From: Psococerastis gibbosa
Lineage: Eukaryota > Arthropoda > Insecta > Psocodea > Psocidae
Length of the DNA: 64,000 bases
Direction: 5' to 3'
Assembly (NCBI GenBank): GCA_963971405.1
Contig: OZ020488.1
Location: forward strand, 42,638,888 to 42,702,887
How positions within the stretch are numbered: position 1 is the first letter of the stretch; the number at the start of each line of letters is the position of its first letter. This document shows positions 20,848 through 31,467 of this stretch, one piece after another. Below the pieces are notes generated by a model that was given only the letters and a program-made list of their open reading frames with translations, was not told where the DNA came from and searched no databases. A program made the translations under genes and the position numbers.

Positions 20848-20911
20848 GCCCTAACTCCGCTAGGTTGGCTTAGTAAATACAACAACAAAAAGTCAATATT
20901 TATTTATTTAA
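20848..20911 (+). mobile_element. SINE family 1 tail
   Basis: cctaactccgctaggttggc plus 'ttagtaaa' and an (ATTT)n tail, downstream of the dead gene at 21.3 kb in the same position as in the 4.4- and 17.4-kb units. Confidence 0.75.
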
Positions 20912-20989
20912 TTAAATAAAAATCTCGAAATTGAAAATTTACACTGTCACAAACGGAAAACAATAAATTAGACAGTTTTATTCAGTAAG

Positions 20990-21314
20990 CTATTGGTGGA
21001 TAGGTCCCGTAACATGTCCTAAAAGTTACACATATTTACGATTGTCCCTGTTTGGTATAGTTTACGAGTATACTGCTTCTGTTGATAATAATTCTCCGCA
21101 ACTCCTTTTAATTATCATTGATATATACATTTCTCTGTCCTGCTTGATATGCCTTCCATCCGTGCAGACACGAGTTTCTCATTGCACAGGGTGGATGGCC
21201 TATCAAGCAGTCATGCATATATTGTATTGTCGTTGCATTGAAAATTGGTATCAATGAAAATATTCTGTAATGTTTTGGAGGAATACATTTTTACTTTACT
21301 TTACTATTTTTACT
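20990..21314 (-). pseudogene. Severed 3' part of a Thr-type peptide gene with insert
   Basis: 20990-21096 matches the 3' end and 3' UTR of the 17.75-kb gene (gctattggtggataggtccc, gataataattct). About 220 bp of foreign sequence (21097-21317) separates it from the 5' coding part. The insert ends in a (TTTAC)n stretch like those at 31.08 and 38.47 kb and contains a strong hairpin. Confidence 0.65.
21140..21210. other. Precursor-miRNA-like hairpin (71 nt)
   Basis: The 5' arm ctgcttgatatgccttccat-cc-gtgca pairs with tgcac-a-gggtggatggcctatcaagcag around a ~16-nt loop. I count about 24 pairs with two internal mismatches, one G-U pair and one bulge. It lies in the insert that breaks the peptide gene. 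Size and shape resemble a miRNA precursor, but a transposon hairpin is equally possible. Confidence 0.5.
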
Positions 21315-21494
21315 TTACATAGTGCTTGAGGTGGAGACTTCGCTGGTCGTCTCAGTAAGCCGACAACGTTTAACATGGCGAAACCATATGATACCAAACG
21401 ATCCACTTGGGCCCTCACTAACGTAAAATGGAGGCGTGGTAGAAGCCACCCCAACCACGGCAGCGAGTACAACAATAACTTTGGAAGCTTTCAT
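21315..21494 (-). pseudogene. Truncated Thr-type secreted peptide gene, 59 codons
   Basis: Opens MKASKVIVVLAAVVGVASTT, a slightly changed family signal peptide. It keeps a Thr/Ser stretch (TETTSEVSTSSTM) and ends at a TAA created by the 220-bp insertion. The frame is open, so a short secreted peptide could be made. However, its TATA box was split by a MITE at 21550 and the A-S-A cleavage motif has become A-S-T. I regard it as decaying. Confidence 0.65.
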
Positions 21495-21550
21495 AGTGCT
21501 GGTATAGAACTGTTCTGAACTGATCAGAGTGTGCTACTGTTGGTTATATA

Positions 21551-21933
21551 TCGCTCATGCGCGAGAAAAGCGACAAATTTCTAAATATTGACTTTTGAGA
21601 TAATTCAAATTTTAGTTCTGACCATTTTTTAGTTTTTACTTGTAGTACTATCGAGGCACTTAATACTTTTGAGATGTGACAGTTTACTTGAAAGAGAAGT
21701 GTAATTACCACGTCAAGGCCTGGAGCACATTCCGAATTATGTCAGTATTGCCAAACCCGAAGTAGTCAAACTTGACAATGGATCAGTGACAAAACGCAAT
21801 CTTATGGAAACAAATTGAACTAGATATGTGACACTACATTCATAAAATTCGCTATATTTTCCTCGACATTTTTGTATAAATAACTCAATTTTGCAATTTT
21901 TTGAAATGTGTCACTTTTCTCGTGCATGAGCGA
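21551..21933. mobile_element. MITE inserted into a TATA box
   Basis: 383 bp bounded by 25-bp inverted repeats with two mismatches (left TCGCTCATGCGCGAGAAAAG..., right ...CTTTTCTCGTGCATGAGCGA). It is flanked by TATATA on both sides (21545-21550, 21934-21939). The intact paralog at 18.08 kb reads ggttatatactac at this site, which is restored exactly if the insert and one TATATA are removed. So the element landed in the TATA box of the dead peptide gene. Confidence 0.85.
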
Positions 21934-22206
21934 TATATACTACAAATAATCACTGAATCCCGTGTTATGGGGTAACTACTAGTATAACCTTGTGTAAAGG
22001 TTTCGATTAGGATTTCCTCTGATACCTGATAAATCCTGTCAACACAGAATGGCCATGTGTCATCTGGCAATTCTATCATAATATTGCTAGGGTGGGATAT
22101 TACGGCATGATTTTGGCGTTCATACAATTGAGTCGGCATTTTTGCATTTGAAATAGCATTTAGCCTAAACAGTTATGCCTAGTCTTTCTGTGAAACACGT
22201 ATTTTT

Positions 22207-23086
22207 GCTTTCCAATTTATACGTAGTATAAGGAAAGCTTTGTGACGGTCGAAATTTTCGATTCCGAGATTTCAACGGATTTACACGTTTTGAGGTCACA
22301 GGAACCCAAAAATGTGGTTTTTACGAAATGTCAGTCTGTCTGTCGTTCTGTCTGTCTGTCTGTCTGTCTGTCTGTGCGTCGATTTCCGGGCAAACTACTC
22401 GGTCGATCTTGATGTAATTCGGCATGTAGGTTCACAAAAATCATACCTCGGAACAATTTTTTTTATTTGGGGCTAACTTAAGTTGGGGGGGGGGGTTATT
22501 CTCAAAAAACTCATAAAAAAACGTCTAAAAACATTATTTCTCAAAAACGGCTCCAACGATTTCTTTTAAATTCACGTATATTCTAGTCGTTATTAATATT
22601 AACGAAATGCGTGGGGTTGCTTGCCCCTTGATAGGTTGCTTCTGGGGGTAAAAAAATAAAAATAACTAAATTTAATGAAAAATGACTAAAAAATAATTTT
22701 TCTGCGAAACCTTTCTATTGATGATTTCTACCTTCAGGCATGTTTTAGATGTTAAATTGAGTAACGAAACCGGACAGGTTGCTTTCCCAGAAAAGTATTT
22801 GGTTTTGTAAAAAAAAATGTTTTTTTGAAAAAATGATAGAAAATTCACGCTCAAATGCATTGCGTGCCCTGCCGGTATTGCTGTGTGGTAATGTGTTGGT
22901 CTGACCTATCTAGAATTTACCTCACCTCCAGTGACGTCAGGTGGCCAACCCCCCCCCCCCCCCCCCCCGAGATATCGATCCGAAATTTAACCATAGGAAA
23001 ATTATTTACCATGAAATTACTCATTTTCTCTATCTACTAATTTTGATAAATTGGAAAGCATGTTCGAGTAAATTTGGACCGGTTCT
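22207..23086 (+). mobile_element. DINE-1-like repeat copy D, complete
   Basis: GCTTTCCAATTTATACG start, (GTCT)n core at 22330-22376, a C-run at 22950-22968, the subterminal inverted counterpart ATAAATTGGAAAGC at 23047-23059, and end gttcgagtaaatttggaccggttct. 880 bp and non-coding. Copies A and C are closely similar, suggesting fairly recent amplification. Confidence 0.75.
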
Positions 23087-23089
23087 ATA

Positions 23090-24360
23090 ATATTATCTTC
23101 CTAATAATACAATATTTTTTCCCTGCGCTTGGATTCAGTCTGACCTCCGAAATATTTAGCCTGTGGGGGGACCTCCGTAGGGAATATGGACGATGTACTC
23201 AGGCTCCAAAAGAGGGGAGTTCTCTGCTTGCTAATACTGGGACCTTCTGACAGTTGTCATTCTCACTTCATGACATTTAAAATCATGACAGCCCCAAGTC
23301 TTTACATAACACTATATACAGATGTAGTTGTAGATGCATTTTACATATCTTAAAACCTGAGGTTTAGGGGAGATTTAAACAAAACGACGATGCCCACACC
23401 TACAACACGAGGCAAAGGGGAGACCTAACAAGCCCAGCACCACGCACAGCAAAGTGAGCGACTGGATCCCATACCACAAGGTTTCACCTACCTTAGAAAA
23501 CTTAATAAACATTGGCGTTTATAAAATTGAGAAGGTATTATCGCATTTGAAAGGGGTCTATACAATATACTAATAAATCAGATATTATTATAATAAAAGT
23601 AACTGAATGAAATATTACGATAAAACACATACCGTATAAAATTCTGTCACTACCGGCTTCGATCAATTGTCAAAGCTGAGAAGTACATCATGTTTTGCGA
23701 ATATAGCTTTTTTTTTTGTGAATCTAGACTGTCCTGGTAAGGTTTTGCAAATATCGTACTTCTGAAAAAATACTCAAATAGGCCTACTGCACTCAATGGC
23801 GTCAATGGCATCTGGGTGAAATGAAATGAAATGATAAATAAGGGTGAAGGAGGCAGTGATCAATTTTTCATTTTTTATAATGGCACGTGCATCCAAGAAT
23901 TAGGCGTATTCTAAAGGTCATTAGTTCGAACACTCATTAAATAGTACAATCATTTGGTAGTCTCACCTGGAAAGTTTTCCGGTAGTTTTGAAATTGGATT
24001 TGCGAGGTGCTCTTTACGAATTTCAACGAAAAGGTAGTGAATAATGAAGCGATGTGCAACTTATTTAGTGATTACACTTTTTTTCACATAACCTCAAAAT
24101 TTATGAGAAAAATGCCCAAAACCAAGGTTTTGGTTTTTTATTTTTAACTTTCACAAAAGAACATTTTTTTCGTGAAATTTGGTGAAAACTAACTTTTTAT
24201 GTTCTACACGTAAATACAATGCAATTTTTTGATTTAAAATATTAATTTTTTCCAACTAGCCCTAATTTTTATTTTTCCTCCTGTTTGTCATATTATCTTC
24301 CTTTTCCAGTGGGTTTCATTCCACTATAATTTAATGTTTTTTTTTCACCATTTTTTAGGG
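23090..24360. other. No gene recognised
   Basis: AT-rich with homopolymers and no open frame of note. A relic of the peptide gene 3' flank (gtgacagtgtaaattttcaa ... caatcaagttatttaaataaa) follows at 24378-24432. Confidence 0.35.
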
Positions 24361-24469
24361 GATCTACCCTAGGTCATTTGTGACAGTGTAAATTTTCAAT
24401 TCTGGTATTTCAATCAAGTTATTTAAATAAATACCTAAATTAATTTTTTTTTGTTAGAACTATTATCTA

Positions 24470-24590
24470 AGCGAACTTACCGGAATAAGGGCTATAAAGC
24501 CCTCTTTTACACGGAACTATATGATGACCCGGGACCGCCGGCATTATATGCCCTCCAAAACATGGTGAGTAAATGCGGCATGTGCCTGTA
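24470..24590 (-). mobile_element. SINE family 1 middle fragment
   Basis: gggctataaagccctctttt, cccgggaccgcc, atgccctcc and acatgg match the centre of full minus-strand copies such as 36200-36300. Head and tail are missing. Confidence 0.6.
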
Positions 24591-24649
24591 TGGAGAAGAA
24601 TATGTCAATCAAACGGCAAAAAAGAACTGCAATAAATTTATGGAATTAG

Positions 24650-24729
24650 AGAAAACAGGACTTGGTAGGATTCGAACCCACGATCCATGCCTATCCGGGA
24701 CATCGGTTTAAACAGCTGGACCACAAGCC
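24650..24729 (-). mobile_element. SINE family 2, tRNA-like head
   Basis: On minus it folds as a tRNA: acceptor arms GGGCTTG and CAAGTCC, A-box TGGTCCAGCTG, B-box GGGTTCGAATCC. The anticodon loop lacks T33, and near-identical heads recur at 24.77, 25.05 and 54.1-54.24 kb. It is therefore a SINE promoter rather than a working tRNA gene. Confidence 0.65.
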
Positions 24730-25048
24730 CGAAAAGTACAGTGTCTACTAAGTACTAAATCCTCTATGCCGTGGGTTCGAATGCCGCTCCAGTCCAGATT
24801 TTTCGAAATCTTTAAATTTCTGTTATTACGAGGAGTTTATGCCTCTTCAGCATAAGTAAGTTTAATGGCACTATTATGTACTCACATAATGCTGCAATAT
24901 ATCGAATAAAGCGCATTGCCTTTAAGCAAAAAAGTTAGCTCGCAGACTTGTTCGGTTAGATAGTTGTGTAGCTGTGCTAACCTGTCTAGCAATACGAATC
25001 TTGTCAAAGAGCATGTAAGTAGAGGATTTAGCAGAAACTGCTCTGTCT

Positions 25049-25150
25049 GGGCTTGTGGTCCAGTGGTTTAAGACGATACCCCGGACAGGCAGAGACCGTG
25101 GGCTCAAATCCCAGTTTTTCAAAATCCTCCAAAATCTGTAATAATGAAGA
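25049..25150 (+). mobile_element. SINE family 2 copy
   Basis: ggcttgtggtccagtggttt with a downstream B-box (gggctcaaatccc) and the family-specific tail (caaaatcctccaaaatctgt, taatgaagagttt). Confidence 0.7.
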
Positions 25151-25199
25151 GTTTGCATCTATGGAACGGAAGGTTCAGTTTTGAAACTCGAGTAAACAT

Positions 25200-25860
25200 A
25201 ATTTTTTAATTACGTTTTTTTTTTTTTTTTAATAGAGCGCTAAGTGGAGAATTTTTTTTCCGACGGAATGCTATAAATATAATTACAAACGCTATAAAGG
25301 CAGGAAATCATTATTTTAACGCTGCTTTCAAATCGAGCACGCGGCGGGCGGCCGCCCCTCTCCCCCCGAAGAATGCCTGCTGAAATAATAATATATATAA
25401 CAATAGGTTTGGAATTACAATTTGCAATTAACAGTACCTAGTTATTAACAATACACAAAACTTATTGAGTATTTTAGATTTAAGTTTCATTTCGCCTAAG
25501 TAGTAAGCAATTTACACACTTTTATTTTGGAAAACCTAAAGTCCGAATTTGGCCTATTTATAATTTTTTTTCTCTGGGCCCCCCTATAATAGCCCCAGGC
25601 TATAACATGTATTAGCATTGAATATGACACTATAGTTTTTATAGGCTATTCAATGGTACTAGTCACTCATTCTTGGAAATTGAATACATATAGGCTATAG
25701 TAAAATTGTAGGAAAACGTACTGAAAACCCCTCTCATAATTTCTGGGTGCGGCTTTGTGTACGCTCGCCTACCGCAATTGTTCCATTGACCAATCTTGTG
25801 CTTTAGGATAGGGAAAATAGTCGCAGCCTAAATATAGTCCTACAACATTTTATTCGCCAA
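25200..25860. other. No gene recognised
   Basis: Contains T-runs and a short GC-rich patch (25340-25370). Otherwise AT-rich without coding signal. Confidence 0.35.
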
Positions 25861-25896
25861 CACTGAGAGAAATTTTGGGCTGTTTTCAAGTATCGG

Positions 25897-26275
25897 ACAC
25901 CCATTTTTCACTCCGATAACGAAATTTCGATAACTTATCGTAGATTACTACACATAAGATATCGGACCACTTCTCCGATAACCCAAAATCTCCGTTGCGT
26001 TGTCGTTGAGCTGTTACTCCGATAAAAATCACACGATAAGTTATCGGAATGAAAATTCTTCCCCATAAGTTAACGGAGTGATGACCTCCGATATCTTATC
26101 GAACTTGTAATGCCTCTATAAGATATCGTTGCTTAGTCGACGATACATTAAAGGAGCTCTGGCACATCGATAATCCAACGTCTAAAAAATGTACGATAAG
26201 ATATATGATGACCTAGCTGAGACGAAAACTTATCGGATTCACTGGATATGGTCCGATAAGTTATACGTAGCGAGT
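25897..26275. repeat. Left subterminal array of CGATAA/TTATCGG motifs
   Basis: About fifteen copies of CGATAACTTATCG-, TTATCGGAGT- or CCGATATCTTATCG-like units, both orientations, spaced about 15-40 bp. Possible transposase-binding repeats. Confidence 0.7.
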
Positions 26276-26289
26276 GTTTTTCGCGCTAA

Positions 26290-27250
26290 AATTTAAAATC
26301 ATATTGCTTTAATACGACATCTATATTCGTAAATATGGAACGAAAGTAAAAAATTTAAAAAATTATATATTACATAAAAAATACTTTGCTTTGCTATTGT
26401 AGGGAAAAATTAACCAATTCCCCTGGGGGGGGGGGGGTTATAATTATATTATGACTTTGGAAAATAAAATGCAAATACATATTTGTATATGTGCGGTATA
26501 GACGGATGCATCTGTTAGCGTCAAAAGAAATTCAAACCTCATTTTTGGTATTCGTTAAAAGTTGTCATGAAATTGTATTTAAAAGTAAACGAAATGGGGA
26601 AAGAGGTTTTATTTTGTACAAGTATACTCAAATTTGCTGGATTTCTTTAGGTTAATTGATTACCAGTGTCAAACGGTAGCTTAACTAATAAATTGATTTG
26701 AATATTTTCGATTAGAATGGGTTCTCCCTGATAAAGTGTTTTGTCTGGTAGCCATGCTGGATGGAGGATAAATTTCATTTAAGATAATATAATATGTTAT
26801 ATTGTGTATTTATGGGCTATGACCTGATCTATAGGATGTATATAATAAAAATTATGATATTATGATGGTAGGTGGTGACCAATCGGGCCCATGCGATGGT
26901 CGGAGCCGCTGGATATCCAGTGCCCAGTGGGGCTCACGCGGATTGCATGTTGCTCGGAGAGTTAAAAAATTGAACAGCGTCGTAAATATTATAGTTACAA
27001 AAAAAATAAGTATACTTTTGCTACTAAATACCTAGGCCTATATGAGTATTCCAAATATGGAGTTTCATTGAATTTTTTGGCATTTGAAGCCTTGAAATAT
27101 TAGAGTAACGAAAAAAATAAGGGCACATTTATTACTAAAAACCTATATGCGTATTCTAAAAATGAAGTCCAAAATAAAATTTGGTTATTGAACACATGAA
27201 ATACTGACGTTAGGGGAGAGGGCAATTCAATAGTTTATAGTAGAAAAATT
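26290..27250. other. AT-rich interior of the CACTG unit
   Basis: No open frame. It may include the 5' untranslated part of the following LINE; no ORF1 (gag-like) is visible. Confidence 0.35.
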
Positions 27251-27298
27251 GAAATAAATAAATGAATAAACACCTTTAACCTTGAACTATATCATAAA

Positions 27299-30202
27299 AT
27301 GATGCATGATGAGGACGATGAGATATTAAATATAAACCAAATAAACTCAATAGTCATTGAAAATTGTCGCCAACTATCCCGAAATATAATAAAAAATGGA
27401 AATCTGTACATACTCCATATGAACATACGATCCATTAGTCACAATTTGGATGAATTTCTTATTTTTCTGCAGAGCCTACCTGTCGTGATTGATATAATTG
27501 TGTTAACTGAAGCTTTTATAAATGAAATTAGCCCTGCCTTCAGCCTAGATGGGTATGACTTCTTCGCTAAGGGTGGTTCTCTAACACGCAATGAGGGGGT
27601 CGTAATATTTTGTAAATCCACCCACAAAGACTCAGTAGTTGATATTAAAATAACAGAATGCACTTCACTATTACTTGAATTGAAACCCCAAAAGGGGGCG
27701 AAGTCCCTGTCAGTTCTGGGCATCTACAGAACACCCTCTATTAAAAATACAGAAAATTTTATTAATGATCTTGACATGTGCTTACATATGCGCAAAAATC
27801 AATTAGGACTAGGCCCTATTTTAGCAGGAGACATAAACATCGACGTGTTAGACAAAGAGGGGGATGAATATCAAAATATGCTTAGCGGCCATGGCTACGT
27901 CCAGTGTATAAATAACTACACCAGAGTTACCGATGTAAGTCAATCATGCATTGACCATATCTATATCCCTGAAAACTATTCCACCACCGACATACAATCC
28001 TTTGTTATTCAAACATCAATAACTGACCACTATACTCAACTGTTATCCCTACCCATGCCTTCCCACTATTCAAAAATTGAAAATAAGTTAGGGTGCAAGT
28101 TAAAAATAAATAAAATTGATTATAATGCCTTAAATCGGTCCTTAGAACAGGAAACATGGGATAGTGTATATTTAAATAACGACGGCAATGCAACATACAA
28201 CAATTTCTTACATATCTTCAAGAAACAAATACAAAATAATACTAAGCAGTTCGAAGTTAAGCCCAACAACAAAACAAAAAAGTTGAAACCATGGATAACA
28301 ACTGAAATCGTTGAAGCAATACGACATCGTGATAAATTGCATAAAAATAGTAAGAAACGACCCCATGACCTCATATTAAAATCTCATGCTAAATCATTCT
28401 CGGCCCAAGTTAAAACGCAAATTAAAATAATAAAGTCCACATATTACCAAAACAAATTACACGATGCAGGACATAATTTGAGGAAAAAATGGGAAATAGT
28501 AAATGAAATAACTGGAGGTACGAAGAAACAAAACATTAAAGAAACTAACATCTCTTCCAAAGCATTTAACGAATACTTTTTAAAAGTAGGCGCGAACCTT
28601 GCCCGTGAAATACCCCATGACCCAGCAAGTCTGAAGATTCGCCTAGCAGCAATCCTATCTAATCCATATACACTGTTCCTAACCCCTACAACCCCACAAG
28701 AAATAAGTACAATAATATCGAATTTAAAAAATTATTCTGCCCCCGGTCATGACAATATTACAAACTATACCCTTAAGTCCGTCAAACCCCATATAGCGGA
28801 ACCGTTAACTCATGCCATCAATGCATCTTTGTCGACCTGTACGTTTCCCGATAGCCTAAAGCTAGCAATAGTCACTCCAATATTCAAGGACAATAGCCCA
28901 GATGACCCTGCAAACTATAGGCCAATATCAGTACTACCTGCTATCAGTAAAATCTATGAAAAAGTCCTATATACCAGACTAAGCGATTTTGCCGAAAAAC
29001 ATAAGCTTATTTCTTCCCAGCAATTTGGATTCCAAAAAAACAAGGGAACAACGGAAGCAATATGTGACCTAATAAATGAATTAAGTGATATTTCTAACAA
29101 GAAACAATACAGTCTTTGCATCCTAAATGACTTAAAAAAAGGTTTTGACACTATTTCCCACAGTATACTACTTAATAAAATGGAGAAACTAGGGCTCTGA
29201 GGGCAAGTCCACACTTTGCTAACCAGTTACCTGACTAATCGAAAACAAAAAACAAAAATGTTACCTAGTTCTGACAAATGCATTTGTTTTAGCGATGAAG
29301 ATACCGTTACGTGTGGCATACCCCAAGGCACGGTACTTGGACCATTTTGCTTCAATTTAATCTTAAATGATTTATTAACCTTAAAGCTAAGTAGCAAAAT
29401 AAATGCATTTGCGGATGATACGATACTAATATGCAGAGGCTCCACAAGAGCCGAGCTATATGAGTCTGCAAACAATGATCTGAAAATTGTAAAATCATGG
29501 ATGAATGACAATTTACTTACTCTAAACTTAAAAAAAACGTATTATATAGAGTTCACTAATTCACAAACCAACATACAAACTGACAACTACCGAATTGAGG
29601 GAATCCAAAGAGTAGATAGCGCAAAATATCTTGGTTTGATAATAGACAAAAAACTAAACTGGCAGGAACAAATTAATACCCTTATATTGAAACTTAGAAA
29701 ATCTATTTACAAATTCGTCCAAGTTAGGAATATAGTTGATGAACACTTACTGAGAGCCATATACTTTGCTTTAATACAGTCACACTTACAATATGGGATT
29801 ATAGCATGGGGGGCTTCATATAAAAATGAACTTGAACGGCTAATTAAAATTCAAAAGAAAATCCATAAAATTATGTACAAAAAGCCTAAATTATTCCCCA
29901 CTGAAGAGCTTTTTCATATTGCCAAAGTCCCAACCATCAATAAAATATTTACCAAACAATCTCTAATACAGTTATACAAAAATAAGCTTTTAGGCCTGCA
30001 TCCCGAAGTCTCCCACGAACATGGCACAAGATATAAAGAGAGAAAACCCCTACTGCACGAAAAACCAAGAACAAGTAAAACTAAAAATACAGCGCAATAC
30101 AAGGCACTCTCTATCTATAATGATCTGCCCAGAAACTTGAAGGATGGTAAAAACCTACGAGTATTTATAACCAAAGCTTCCCAGCACTTGAATCTCTTTT
30201 AA
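27299..30202 (+). pseudogene. Non-LTR retrotransposon EN-RT polyprotein, one in-frame stop
   Basis: The N-terminal apurinic-type endonuclease is complete: MNIRS (N42), TEAF (E71), GIYR (Y143), GDIN (D178/N180), SCIDH (D219), TDHY (D243/H244). The RT follows: YRPISVLP, the LNDLKKGFD block (usual Ala is Gly), IPQGTVLGP, and AFADD at about 29404-29418. The C-terminal region ends SQHLNLF at 30202. A TGA at 29198-29200 splits the frame after KLGL; both sides stay in the same frame, and CGA to TGA would explain it. It looks CR1/L2-like. No frameshifts in about 2.9 kb, so the copy is young. No ORF1 seen; an AATAAA-rich tail lies at 30478-30505. It sits inside the CACTG-ended unit. Confidence 0.8.
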
Positions 30203-30689
30203 GAATATGTAATTTTCAACTCCCCCCCCCCTCCCCTTCCAATAAGATTCCATTCATTCATTTACTTATTTCAATTCTTTTCAATATTAAACTAATCAGC
30301 ATCAAGGACAATTTTATTGAGTGCACTGTGAACTTTTAGAAAATAAGCAACCAACCTAACCTAACGTAATCTTTAATTAACTTTATTTTTAAGCTTGAAA
30401 AACATCCCTTTAACTAGCCACGCACGGCCTTGGCCTGTGGCAATACCTATGTATCACTATGTAATGTTTATGGGACTGAATAAATATAATAATAAAATAA
30501 ATAACCATACCCCTATGCTGAATACCAATCCACCAATTTAGCAACTCGAAATCATCAATTTTAGTTGAAAATAAATAAAATTGCTCAAAAAAGGACTCTA
30601 ATTTTTCGTGCAATAAGCAAGTTAACCAGATTATTCTAACAGATGCGACGTTATGTTATCGTACCAAAAGGTCCTTGAACTGTAGTCCT

Positions 30690-30855
30690 TGTACTCTAGT
30701 CTAAAAATCGAAAACTTATCGTAGTTGCTTTACGCCTGTCTATCACAATTGACTTCCGAAAAGTTATCGTAAGACCCAGGTAAGATATCGGAGACTAAAA
30801 AAATGTTATCGGAGTGGTCAACCCCCATTTAAATAATTGGAGCAAGTTATCGTAG
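30690..30855. repeat. Internal cluster of TTATCGGAG/TTATCGTAG motifs
   Basis: Seven or so units (acttatcgtag, gttatcgtaag, gatatcggaga, gttatcggagt, gttatcgtag) just after the LINE. This resumes the array of the left end, as expected if the LINE split it. Confidence 0.6.
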
Positions 30856-30859
30856 TTGA

Positions 30860-31440
30860 AGGTCTGCACATGCGCAGTTCGGAATTTCCCCCTGCGTCAC
30901 CGGCCCGCGCATCTTGCATTAACGGACGTAACTGCCTACCTTGGTACCTTCAGTCCTTCATTCCTTCCCTTGGACCCTTAGAGCTCAAGAGCTCCCTCGC
31001 GCAATAATTGGGGCTGTTTGGAAGCGCATCATCATTTCATATGCCTAGTGCCTCAAGTCTTATATTTAAGACAGTAAAGTAAAGTAAAGTAAAGTAAAGG
31101 AAGTAATTTTTATTTCCTTCAAAATATAGATTAACAATTATTTTATAAGTGTAATAGCAGTAGGAGGGGACCCTTTAGGACGAGCCTGTGCTGGGCCCCC
31201 TTTTAATGTAGCTAATAGCTAAAACTGAAAACTAAAAACTAAAAACTAAAAAACTAAAAACTAAGATAAGCGAATAATAATTATTAAATTTTAGTTGCGA
31301 TAACTAAACATACAATACGATAAAAAACATGCTGACATTCTGAGTGGCTGCTAGGACAATAAAGGACGGTTTTTGTATATTTCAGGGTATTGGCTGAGTT
31401 GTTTTTTAATTTTATCTTTGTAAATAGTTAGGTATAATGC
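30860..31440. other. No gene; simple repeats
   Basis: Contains (GTAAA)n at 31071-31099 and (AACTAAA)n at 31215-31262. The latter lies downstream of the minus-strand LINE and may belong to its 3' end. Confidence 0.4.
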
Positions 31441-31467
31441 TGATTTAACTGATAAAGGGAGCAAATT

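Noticed and set aside
21690..21800. Second promoter inside the MITE at 21.55-21.93 kb
   Set aside because: I saw no TATA or initiator arrangement like that of the gene family; only AT-rich filler between the inverted ends.
24650..24729. A tRNA gene on the minus strand
   Set aside because: Acceptor arms pair and A/B boxes are present, but the anticodon loop lacks T33 and similar heads with SINE-type tails recur at 25.05 and 54.1 kb.
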